A stretch of 6,787 bases of DNA from Candidatus Woesearchaeota archaeon (GTDB taxonomy: Archaea; Nanobdellota; Nanobdellia; Woesearchaeales; JABIAG01), in assembly GCA_019323235.1 (NCBI GenBank), contig JAHWHN010000040.1, forward strand, positions 1 to 6,787, in the 5' to 3' direction. Of the stretch, positions 1 through 5,954 are shown piece after piece. The notes under the pieces are model-generated. The model had not been told where the DNA came from, did no database searches, and saw only the letters and a program-made list of their open reading frames with translations. The stretch's first letter is position 1. The number at the start of each line of letters is the position of its first letter. The translations under genes and the position numbers were made by a program.

Positions 1-2005
1 AAGTTTCAATTTTAGATTCATGAGATACAATCATTATCTGCTTAATATTAATTTGGTCTAGAACATCTTTTAATTTATCTAACTGTTCTGATGAAAAACC
101 ATCTGTTGGTTCATCTAAAATAACAAAGTCTTTAGTATTCATGTCAGACATAAAATCATTAATTACTTTATTCAAAGCTAGTCTATAAGCTAAAGCAACA
201 CTAGTCTTCTCTCCCCCAGATAAGTCTTCAAACTCTATTTCATAACCATTAGTTTCAATAATAGGAGAAAACTTCTCATCTAATCTTCCCATTATATTCT
301 CATCTTCTAATAAAAAATTAAACCACTCTTGGAATGCCAAATCAAATTCTTGTTGAATTCTTAACATTACGTTGTTTTCTATAGTATCTAATAAAATTAA
401 GAAATGATCTTTAAGCCAATTTCTTAAACCTCTATTTCTATTTAATTTTTCTTTAATCTCTTTAATGTAATTAATTTCTCTGTCAAACCTTTCAATGTCT
501 TTATCAAAATGTTCTACATTTGTATTTAATCTTTCAATCTTAACCCTTAAATTATTTTCTTCAGATTTAATAGCATTTAATTTAATACTTAATTCTGAAA
601 ATTTCTTTTCAACATCTGAAAAATTAGCAATTTTTTCATTTAAATTTAGTTTTGCATTATTAATTGTACCAACTTTAGTCCTAAGTTCAGAATTTTTATC
701 AATAAATCTCTTTACTCTACCTCTACTTTCAATAAGATTCTTTTGTTTAAGAATAATTAACTCATTCTTACTTAAAATATCCTTTAATTTGTTTAACTTA
801 TCTTTCTTAGGTTGTAAATCGATTTTCTTTTCTGAAATATTCTTAATTTCATTTCTTAAATCATCAATCTTAGAACTTTCTTTCTTAATTACTTCATCTT
901 TATGTTCGTGAGTTACATTTTGTAAACATAAAGGACAATGATCCAAAGAATTAATCTTCTTAGTTAATTCCTCGGCCTCTAAAATTTTATTATTATAAAT
1001 AGCTATATTATTTCTAATCTCAAGATCTAACTTTTCTTGTGATCTTATTTCATTTTCAAGAAGTTTTATTTCATGTTCAATTTCTTTAGTATCCTTAACA
1101 TCAACTTCTTTTAAATCTGTTTCTAACTTTGTAATATCATTATTTAACGTTTCAATATTTTGATTATTATTTGAGATTTCTCTAATTAAAGATTGTAATT
1201 CTTGTTCTTTTAATGCTAATTCTTGTTTATTTCTTCTTAATATCTCAATAGAATTCTCTAAAGACCTTAATTCTTGTTCAACAAGGGATTTTTCTTCTAA
1301 AATTAACTTATTTTTTTCATTAGAAGATTTAATTGATTCAAGAACTTCATTTTTTTCTTTAATTATAATTTCTTTTTCTTTAATTTTAGTGTCTAACTTA
1401 TTTGATTCATTTTCTTGTAAATAAATTTCCTTATCTAAAATTCTCAAATATAGTTCACAATTCTTCTTAATTAACTTATACTTATCAATATTAAAAATAT
1501 CTCTCAAAACATCAATTCTATTCTCACTATCTGTTATGATTCTTTTCATTTCTTCTTGTGGTGTATAAACAGTATATCTGAAAATCAAGAAATGTTTAGC
1601 TGAAGTTAATGATTTTTTAAGAGATGAAGGATAATTTAAAATATCTAAAATTTTACTTCTTAACTCAACAGGTGTTCCTTCAGTTTTAATATCATTTTCA
1701 ACAATAAAACCTGATGATTGAGAAATTCCCATTTTAGTTCTTTTTAATGAACGTCTAATAACATATTCATTTTCTTGGATTTCAAAAGTAAGTTCAACAA
1801 AACCCTCATCAGTTCCTTTTCTAAGTAAGGACTCTCCAGATAATTTTCCACGTGCTAATCCAAATAAAGCAAACTCGATAGCTAAAAGAATAGAAGATTT
1901 CCCAGAACCAATATCTCCTGATAAAAGAATAGAAGATTGATCAAATTCAATACTCTCTTCAGTATAAGTTCTAATATTTTTTAGGAAAATTTTCTTAATA
2001 AACAT
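1..2005 (-). CDS. rad50: Rad50/SbcC-type SMC-like DNA repair ATPase (3' end cut by window edge)
   Basis: ATPase of the Mre11-Rad50 double-strand break repair complex; it binds and tethers DNA ends and controls the Mre11 nuclease. My translation is open for 668 codons with no stop before the left edge. Visible in order: N-terminal beta strand and Walker A GDIGSGKSS (residues 30-38), Q-loop VYTPQEE with Q150, a Lys/Glu/Asn-rich coiled coil (about 185-355), a zinc hook CPLC (357-360), the returning coil (about 363-520), ABC signature LSGGEKT (595-601), Walker B FVILDEPTD (627-635, E632 catalytic) and H-loop SHE (H662). Only a short C-terminal tail should be missing. At roughly 690 residues it is shorter than the usual archaeal Rad50 of about 850-900, because both coil arms are short. 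The ATG at 2005 puts the first strand at the normal distance from Walker A. Mre11 is not the gene immediately upstream. The hook and Q-loop favour Rad50 over SMC or RecN. Confidence 0.95.
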   Translation of the reverse strand, partial: MFIKKIFLKNIRTYTEESIEFDQSSILLSGDIGSGKSSILLAIEFALFGLARGKLSGESLLRKGTDEGFVELTFEIQENEYVIRRSLKRTKMGISQSSGFIVENDIKTEGTPVELRSKILDILNYPSSLKKSLTSAKHFLIFRYTVYTPQEEMKRIITDSENRIDVLRDIFNIDKYKLIKKNCELYLRILDKEIYLQENESNKLDTKIKEKEIIIKEKNEVLESIKSSNEKNKLILEEKSLVEQELRSLENSIEILRRNKQELALKEQELQSLIREISNNNQNIETLNNDITKLETDLKEVDVKDTKEIEHEIKLLENEIRSQEKLDLEIRNNIAIYNNKILEAEELTKKINSLDHCPLCLQNVTHEHKDEVIKKESSKIDDLRNEIKNISEKKIDLQPKKDKLNKLKDILSKNELIILKQKNLIESRGRVKRFIDKNSELRTKVGTINNAKLNLNEKIANFSDVEKKFSELSIKLNAIKSEENNLRVKIERLNTNVEHFDKDIERFDREINYIKEIKEKLNRNRGLRNWLKDHFLILLDTIENNVMLRIQQEFDLAFQEWFNFLLEDENIMGRLDEKFSPIIETNGYEIEFEDLSGGEKTSVALAYRLALNKVINDFMSDMNTKDFVILDEPTDGFSSEQLDKLKDVLDQINIKQIMIVSHESKIET

Positions 2006-2025
2006 AATATTAAAAGAATTAGAAG

Positions 2026-2040
2026 ATTTAAATGTATTTT
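2026..2040 (-). promoter_or_regulatory. Probable TATA element of rad50
   Basis: Read on the minus strand, an A-rich stretch (AAAATAC) is followed by ATTTAAAT. The first T of TTTAAAT lies 27 nt before the A of the rad50 ATG, so transcription would start at or next to the start codon. The box is weaker than the TTTATATA boxes elsewhere in the window. The gap between the preceding stop (2063) and this ATG is only 57 nt and holds no other candidate. Confidence 0.5.
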
Positions 2041-2062
2041 TGTTTTAGAAAATATGATTTAA

Positions 2063-2485
2063 TCAAATATTAAAACTTTCATTAAACTCATTGAAAATTC
2101 CAACTGATTCTTCAAGATTTCTTCTAGCAAGTCTTCGACAAGGGAATCTTTTTTGAAATATTTCAAAATTTTCTAAAGTAATAAAATCTTCTGGTGAACA
2201 AGAATATAACATTCCAGCAGAATTTGCATAACGTACATTAGTACCAAATTCTTTTTGACTAAATCCAATTATTTTCCCATTTAAATATTCAAAAGTTAAA
2301 TGAATTGGAGTAATTGAACTTCCATCACCCCTTATAATAGTGTCTGCTTGAGCAAGTTCTCTTCTTAAAGAAATAGGATAATCTGACAATAGCACAGTTA
2401 CATTATATGCTACAATTTCATTCCCTCTTGATATGTCTAAAAATTTAGGGTATAGATTCTCAAATTTTTCGTTTCTTGCTTTCAT
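2063..2485 (-). CDS. Unrecognised 140-residue protein, third gene of the nucleotidase operon
   Basis: I do not recognise this family. It reads as a soluble alpha/beta protein with no signal peptide or membrane segment. Hydrophobic stretches alternate with turns (IVAYNVTVLLSDYP, residues 24-37; IHLTFEYLNGKIIGF, 61-75), with a Gly-rich turn RGDGSS (52-57), two cysteines (C96, C116) and a basic patch KRFPCRRLARR (112-122) that could contact nucleic acid or phosphate. The start overlaps the end of the 224-residue gene by 26 nt. It is supported by AAGGAAG ending 3 nt before the ATG and by the absence of another ATG, GTG or TTG in the first 40 codons. The tight overlap points to cotranslation with its neighbour. 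Ordinary codon use and an SD-like site make it a convincing gene; its function is unknown. Confidence 0.8.
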   Translation of the reverse strand: MKARNEKFENLYPKFLDISRGNEIVAYNVTVLLSDYPISLRRELAQADTIIRGDGSSITPIHLTFEYLNGKIIGFSQKEFGTNVRYANSAGMLYSCSPEDFITLENFEIFQKRFPCRRLARRNLEESVGIFNEFNESFNI

Positions 2486-3134
2486 ATTCTTCCTTAAAGT
2501 TTTTTACAAACTCAGCATAATCCCAATCACTGTCTCTTAGCATGTTACTAATTTTATTAAAATGTTCGACAGTTCTATCAAGAATATATGAAGATGTTGT
2601 GATTGATCTATTTAGTGTTTCGGCTTTGATAAAAGAAGGATCTTTTGAAAATTTAACGTCCATTGAAAAATAAGGTTCCCATCCTTTCAGGAATGGCTTT
2701 TTATTTTCTACTTTATCTTCAGTAAGTCCTCTTAGAATAAATGCTCCGGAATTATATTTTCCAACAAGTTTTGGTTCATTTTTAGCAAAATCTTGGATAA
2801 TTCCTTCTTCATCATAATAGAAAGTAGCTTTTGCTTCTCCATCTCTATCGTAACAAACTTTACTTCTAACGTTTGAGAAAGAAACAGGTTCATCTAATAA
2901 TAACACTTCAAGATTTTTTTTAATTGGTTCTTCAACTTTGTTTGGATTTAATCTGCCTAAGATTGATTTAGTATATTCTTTTCTGTTTCTTAAGAATTCA
3001 TTATTGGCTTTCTTAAACTCCACACTAAATCTTTTTTTATCTAGTTGATCGTATATTTTAGAATTAGAAATGTCAAAATAACCATTATCTCCCAATTTAA
3101 GTACAGCTTTTTCGTATAAGTCTTTCCAAGTCAT
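2460..3134 (-). CDS. Unrecognised 224-residue charged protein, second gene of the nucleotidase operon
   Basis: I cannot assign a family. The product is soluble and rich in Lys, Glu, Asp and Asn, with no membrane segment or signal peptide. The N-terminal 70 residues look helical and highly charged. The middle (about 75-135) has beta-like stretches: EVLLLDEPVSFSNV, ATFYYDEEGII and SGAFILRGL. The C-terminal quarter is helical and acidic/basic, ending in a Lys/Arg-rich tail. LLLDEP at 78-83 resembles a Walker B motif by chance; there is no Walker A. The ATG begins 1 nt after the nucleotidase stop, with a weak AGGA about 10 nt upstream, so translational coupling is likely. The first residues, MTWKDLYEK, echo the end of the nucleotidase (MTWKDDYKK). 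Base composition is less extreme than in rad50 (20 G/C in 2641-2700 against 10 in 1321-1380). The gene is convincing; its function is unknown. Confidence 0.82.
   Translation of the reverse strand: MTWKDLYEKAVLKLGDNGYFDISNSKIYDQLDKKRFSVEFKKANNEFLRNRKEYTKSILGRLNPNKVEEPIKKNLEVLLLDEPVSFSNVRSKVCYDRDGEAKATFYYDEEGIIQDFAKNEPKLVGKYNSGAFILRGLTEDKVENKKPFLKGWEPYFSMDVKFSKDPSFIKAETLNRSITTSSYILDRTVEHFNKISNMLRDSDWDYAEFVKNFKEEYESKKRKI
2489..2495 (-). promoter_or_regulatory. Shine-Dalgarno-like site for the 140-residue gene
   Basis: On the minus strand AAGGAAG precedes the ATG at 2485 by 3 nt (AAGGA by 5 nt). It lies within the 3' end of the upstream gene and supports starting inside the 26-nt overlap rather than at a later codon. 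Confidence 0.5.
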
Positions 3135-3180
3135 TTTAATTAATTCCTAATATTTTTTTATAATCATCTTTCCAAGTCAT
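3121..3180. repeat. 14-bp direct repeat at the nucleotidase/224-residue gene junction
   Basis: The minus-strand sequence ATGACTTGGAAAGA occurs at 3134-3121 and 3180-3167, offset by 46 bp. One copy encodes MTWKD near the end of the nucleotidase and the other the first five residues of the next protein. Similarity continues at protein level (MTWKD-Y-K, then an LG a few residues on) but fades at DNA level. The offset is not a multiple of three. Confidence 0.8.
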
Positions 3181-3759
3181 TCTTTTTTGAATTTGTGATG
3201 AATCATTGTATGGAGATCTAATAAATAAAATTTGTTCCCAAGTTGTTTCAGGAAGTCTTTCTACTTCGCTCTTATCATCAATAAGATAATCTCCTTCAAC
3301 ATTATGTTTATCTTTTCTTACCATTAATCTGTCTTCTTTAATCCATTCCTTACCAAGATGTTTTTCAATATACATTTCTTTTTCTTTTCTAGATAGTTCT
3401 TCTACTTTTTCTAATAAATCTTTATCCATCTTTGAATTACCTAATGGAGATGTTAAAATAGTAACTTTATGTCCCAAGTAGTCTAGTTCTTTAAGAGCTT
3501 CAATAGCTCCTTCAACAGTAGGTAAGTTATATAGAAATCCTTCGCTATAAACAATATCATTAATTAACTCATCATATTCTTCTCCAAATTCTTTAACATA
3601 TTGTGTTTTTGGGAAGAAAGTAGTTCTTTTATCCAAAGGAATGTAATTTAAATTAGGATGTTTTGCTCTCCATTCTTTTAGAAATCCTTTCTCTAAATCA
3701 GCAGTAACTCCATCCATATCCACTAAGATATTTTTTAGATTCTTTGGAATGTGTATCAT
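3136..3759 (-). CDS. 5'(3')-deoxyribonucleotidase, HAD superfamily (NT5C-like)
   Basis: Predicted cytoplasmic, magnesium-dependent phosphatase that removes phosphate from (deoxy)nucleoside monophosphates. HAD motif I is ILVDMDGVTAD with nucleophile D14 and acid/base D16. Motif II is ILTSP (T103), motif III is the RKDK region (K151), and motif IV is DYLIDDK (D161, D162). DMDGV-AD, TSP and the LIDD pair in this spacing are typical of the NT5C group, and GFLYNLPTVEGAIEALKEL matches the conserved GFF-L-P--GA--AL segment between motifs I and II. At 207 residues it has family length. The ATG at 3759 lies 30 nt from a strong TATA box, so it is the first gene of the operon and probably leaderless. 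Two unknown proteins follow it, 1 nt away and then overlapping. Substrate preference cannot be read from sequence, and other small HAD phosphatases remain possible. Confidence 0.88.
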   Translation of the reverse strand: MIHIPKNLKNILVDMDGVTADLEKGFLKEWRAKHPNLNYIPLDKRTTFFPKTQYVKEFGEEYDELINDIVYSEGFLYNLPTVEGAIEALKELDYLGHKVTILTSPLGNSKMDKDLLEKVEELSRKEKEMYIEKHLGKEWIKEDRLMVRKDKHNVEGDYLIDDKSEVERLPETTWEQILFIRSPYNDSSQIQKRMTWKDDYKKILGIN

Positions 3760-3781
3760 TTAATGAAGTATGCGTTTCTAG

Positions 3782-3797
3782 TATATAAATGTTTCGT
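3782..3797 (-). promoter_or_regulatory. BRE/TATA promoter of the nucleotidase operon
   Basis: On the minus strand ACGAAACA (BRE-like) is followed directly by TTTATATA (3789-3782). The first T is exactly 30 nt from the A of the ATG at 3759, the same spacing as at the regulator gene. Transcription should start at or within a few bases of the start codon, giving a leaderless mRNA. Confidence 0.8.
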
Positions 3798-3805
3798 TTT
3801 TGTCA

Positions 3806-3819
3806 TCACTGAAGAGTGA
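3806..3819 (-). other. Small hairpin immediately after the UMP kinase stop codon
   Basis: The sequence TCACT-GAAG-AGTGA is a perfect 5-bp stem with a 4-base loop, starting at the base after the TAG stop; a flanking G-U pair could extend it. No T-run follows in the direction of transcription, so it is not a standard intrinsic terminator. It may protect or shape the 3' end of the operon mRNA, or be chance. It lies just upstream of the next promoter. Confidence 0.45.
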
Positions 3820-4476
3820 CTAATCTTCAATAATGGTTCCTTTAAACTTTTTACCAGATAAATATTTTTTAAAATTATTAAGATCTTTACCATTTAATAT
3901 TACAACTCTAATATTATTTTTTTCTGCAAACTTGGCTCCAACTGGATCAAAAGGTAAATTCATACCAGGAACCCACTTATCTCCAGATAATTTTCTAAAT
4001 TCTTTCCAAGTTAACTTTTCAAATGGTTTAGCATTCTTATATTTATGAGGATTTTTATCATAAACATAATCTACGTTAGTTAAATTAATTACTTCTGAAT
4101 TCTTGAAAAATTTTGCAATAACTGCTGAATCATAATCTGAGGAATGATTAGGAACATCTCCTCCATAAATATTAATTTTACTTTTAGTTAATTTTGGTTT
4201 AGTAAGAACTTCTTTATGTACATCTTTTCCATCAAAAACCCATTTAACTAATTCTGCATTCAATAAAGTAGAAGAAATTCCAACATAATCTGTTTTTTTA
4301 GTAAAGTTTGAGGCAGCTTGAATATATTTTCTAGCAGTCTTTCCACCTCCACACATAACGTGGAACTTATAATTTAATTCATTGATGATATTCTTAAATT
4401 TCTTTAAGAATTCAACATCAATTTCATCAGGGACTATTAAAGACCCTCCTAAAGATATAACTTTATTTTCTACCAA
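3820..4476 (-). CDS. pyrH: UMP kinase, archaeal type
   Basis: Amino-acid-kinase-fold enzyme that phosphorylates UMP to UDP with ATP in the cytoplasm, feeding UTP, CTP and UDP-sugar synthesis. Visible motifs: phosphate-binding SLGGSL (8-13), GGGKTARKY (43-51), GISSTLLNAEL (66-76), the UMP-site region VPNHSSDYDSAV (108-119), nucleotide-binding LTNVDYVYDKNP (132-143), WVPGMNLPFDPVGAK (168-182) and a final KGTII. The length of 218 is close to the usual 225 of archaeal UMP kinases. The start is a TTG (4476-4474); the frame is closed upstream by TGA and offers no nearer ATG or GTG. GGAG lies 13 nt upstream, farther than normal, and the start sits inside the previous gene, 14 nt overlapped, so reinitiation after that gene's stop is plausible. 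The usual PG before the S/T-D of the UMP site is PN here. Last gene of the PGI/PMI operon. Confidence 0.92.
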   Translation of the reverse strand: MVENKVISLGGSLIVPDEIDVEFLKKFKNIINELNYKFHVMCGGGKTARKYIQAASNFTKKTDYVGISSTLLNAELVKWVFDGKDVHKEVLTKPKLTKSKINIYGGDVPNHSSDYDSAVIAKFFKNSEVINLTNVDYVYDKNPHKYKNAKPFEKLTWKEFRKLSGDKWVPGMNLPFDPVGAKFAEKNNIRVVILNGKDLNNFKKYLSGKKFKGTIIED

Positions 4477-4963
4477 AGTAAAAAAACTTCTCCACTGAAA
4501 AATCTTCTTGATTCATCTTGCTAGTATCACATCTTGCATGAGCTTGTGGTTTAGGTTGTTCTTGTTGTCTAACTTGTTGAGTTTGTTGTTGAACAGGTTC
4601 ATTAGCAGTAGGATCTTTAATTTGTATTTCACTATCTTGTTTAATTGCTGGTTGAGAAGTAGTTCTTTCAACAATTTGAGCTGGTCTTCTTTCTAATTCT
4701 TCAATTCTACCTCTATTTGCCAAAATTTCTTTCTTTAAACTCTCAATTATTTCCATTAATCTTCTATTTGATCTTTCAATTAAAATTTGAACTTGATCTC
4801 TATCAATTGAATTCACATCTTCAAATCTAGGAACTCTTTCTCCATTTATTTCTTCAGCAGCAGATGCATTTTCAGAAGGATTGGAAATCATTCCATGTTG
4901 TTTTAGTGTTCTAGTCATTTCATTAATTTTCTTAATTTTTTCTATATCCATAATATTATTCAT
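4463..4963 (-). CDS. Coiled-coil, Gln/Pro-rich protein with aromatic C-terminal tail, function unknown
   Basis: No enzymatic domain is recognisable. Regions visible: a short helical N-terminus IEKIKKINEMTRTLKQHGM (7-25), of a type I associate with uncharacterised DPANN proteins; an acidic linker; a predicted coiled coil (about 56-96) rich in Glu, Arg, Ile and Leu; a disordered Gln/Pro-rich stretch (97-143) with QQQTQQVRQQ; and a C-terminal tail QEDFSVEKFFYFGRK (152-166) that looks like a docking peptide at the end of a flexible arm. There is no signal peptide or membrane segment. The ATG overlaps the PGI/PMI stop as ATGA, and AAGGAGT lies 8 nt upstream (from GGAG), so the start is well supported; Met5 is the alternative. 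It overlaps UMP kinase by 14 nt. An adaptor or scaffold role is an inference from architecture only. Confidence 0.82.
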   Translation of the reverse strand: MNNIMDIEKIKKINEMTRTLKQHGMISNPSENASAAEEINGERVPRFEDVNSIDRDQVQILIERSNRRLMEIIESLKKEILANRGRIEELERRPAQIVERTTSQPAIKQDSEIQIKDPTANEPVQQQTQQVRQQEQPKPQAHARCDTSKMNQEDFSVEKFFYFGRK

Positions 4964-5898
4964 TTTTTTAACTCCTTTTTAAAATTTTCAATTAAGCCTA
5001 CTGGTTCAACATCAACATGATATTTATTAGCTAAATAAATTGATGTTAAGTCTCCAATAAAGACTTCTGTCATAATTCTATTAAATGAATTCTTTCCCTT
5101 AATAGAAATTTCTGTAACTGGAACTTTCTTATCCATAATTAATTTCTTAGTAAGTTCCATTCTTTTAACATGTTTAATAGGATCATTATCGTCTCTAATC
5201 ATGATTACGTAATAATCACCATTTAACTTCTCATAAGCTTCCAATTCATTATGATTTAATTCTGAAAACTTATTTGCAAAAGCATGAATTTTAGTATTCT
5301 CATTAAATTGAGTTTTCCATCTGTATGCTACTGGGAAAATTCTATCTGAAGAATAAATAATTGGAATTTTATCCTCTAATTTTTCTGCTAAATCTTTAGC
5401 TTTTTCTAGAATGCCTTTATTATCTAAAATTTGTACTAATTGATCAGAATCAAAACTAATTTTCAAAACATTCATAATTGGTATTATTAGATATGGTAAA
5501 GCCATTCTTGGTTGAATCTTATCTGGAATTCTAATATATTTTAAATTATCTCTAATTGTTTTATCTCGAATATTTCCTCCAGAAGTAATTGCAACAATTT
5601 GACAACCCTTCTTAAGAGCTTGATTATAAACAGAAATCATTTCTTCAGTATTTCCTGAATAGGATACTATAAATACTAAACTTTTTGCAGTGGCATAAAA
5701 AGGTAATTCATCAGTATTAACAAGATTTATTCTTTTATTTTTTATTAAAGATTCAAGAATCATTCCAGCAATTCCTGAACCACCCATTCCACATATGAAA
5801 ATCTCATCAAAATCTTCATTTAATTTGAAAGTCTTACCAATATCTTTAGAATCTTTGATAAAATTGATATAGCTTTCTTTATAAGTCTTAATATCCAT
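4960..5898 (-). CDS. Bifunctional phosphoglucose/phosphomannose isomerase (SIS domains)
   Basis: Interconverts glucose-6-phosphate, fructose-6-phosphate and mannose-6-phosphate in the cytoplasm, linking glycolysis or gluconeogenesis with sugar-nucleotide synthesis. Two SIS subdomains are visible. The first carries FICGMGGSGIAG (34-45), SYSGNTEE (79-86, phosphate binding) and ITSGG (104-108). The family hallmark QPRMALPYLI (129-138) follows. The second carries WKTQFNENTKIHAF (194-207) and FSELNHNE (211-218), and the C-terminus has DVEPVGLIENFKKEL. By comparison with the Pyrobaculum aerophilum enzyme, E200, H216 and a lysine in the final helix (307 or 308) are the expected catalytic residues. 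The length of 312 fits the family (about 300). The ATG lies 29 nt from a TATA box, so it heads the operon with the coiled-coil protein (4-nt overlap) and UMP kinase. A plain PGI of the bacterial type is excluded by size and motifs. Confidence 0.93.
   Translation of the reverse strand: MDIKTYKESYINFIKDSKDIGKTFKLNEDFDEIFICGMGGSGIAGMILESLIKNKRINLVNTDELPFYATAKSLVFIVSYSGNTEEMISVYNQALKKGCQIVAITSGGNIRDKTIRDNLKYIRIPDKIQPRMALPYLIIPIMNVLKISFDSDQLVQILDNKGILEKAKDLAEKLEDKIPIIYSSDRIFPVAYRWKTQFNENTKIHAFANKFSELNHNELEAYEKLNGDYYVIMIRDDNDPIKHVKRMELTKKLIMDKKVPVTEISIKGKNSFNRIMTEVFIGDLTSIYLANKYHVDVEPVGLIENFKKELKK
4971..4977 (-). promoter_or_regulatory. Shine-Dalgarno site of the coiled-coil gene
   Basis: On the minus strand AAGGAGT lies inside the end of the PGI/PMI gene, with 8 nt between GGAG and the ATG at 4963. 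Together with the ATGA stop/start overlap it supports translational coupling and the choice of the first Met over Met5. Confidence 0.7.
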
Positions 5899-5919
5899 AA
5901 TTAATTTTAAGATTGGTAA

Positions 5920-5935
5920 TTTATATATTTTTTGA
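5920..5935 (-). promoter_or_regulatory. TATA promoter of the PGI/PMI operon
   Basis: On the minus strand an A-rich BRE-like stretch (TCAAAAAA) runs into TATATAAA (5927-5920). The first T is 29 nt from the ATG, so the transcript should be leaderless or nearly so. The whole promoter fits in the 56-nt gap after the regulator stop codon. Confidence 0.68.
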
Positions 5936-5948
5936 AACCAGAAAGGTT
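5936..5948. repeat. Short inverted repeat upstream of the PGI/PMI promoter
   Basis: AACC-AGAAA-GGTT is a 4-bp perfect inverted repeat with a 5-base spacer. It lies 6 nt after the regulator stop and next to the BRE of the PGI/PMI promoter. It could be a 3' hairpin or a regulator site, but a repeat this short is easily chance. Confidence 0.25.
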
Positions 5949-5954
5949 ATATGT

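Noticed and set aside
495..911. Plus-strand open frame of 138 codons rich in Leu, Phe and Ser
   Set aside because: It lies antisense to the coiled coil of rad50. Its composition is what the complement of Lys/Glu-rich coil codons gives, and the minus frame carries a zinc hook and ATPase motifs.
2006..2062. Intrinsic terminator between the 140-residue gene and rad50
   Set aside because: There is no stable hairpin and only a broken T-rich stretch; in DNA this AT-rich that is not enough to call one.
2880..2910. LLLDEP in the 224-residue protein as a Walker B motif
   Set aside because: There is no Walker A, signature motif or other ATPase element in the protein, so the match is taken as chance.
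3833..4048. Plus-strand open frame of 71 codons
   Set aside because: It is a shadow of the UMP kinase gene, whose motifs are all present on the minus strand; no promoter or ribosome site serves it.
4562..4640. Gln codon repeats in the coiled-coil gene as a tandem repeat or CRISPR-like array
   Set aside because: The repeats are short, imperfect runs of Gln codons within an open reading frame, with no regular spacers.
4508..4696. Plus-strand open frame of 62 codons with a hydrophobic look
   Set aside because: It is the complement of the Gln-rich and coiled-coil part of the minus-strand gene; the Leu/Ser richness is a by-product.
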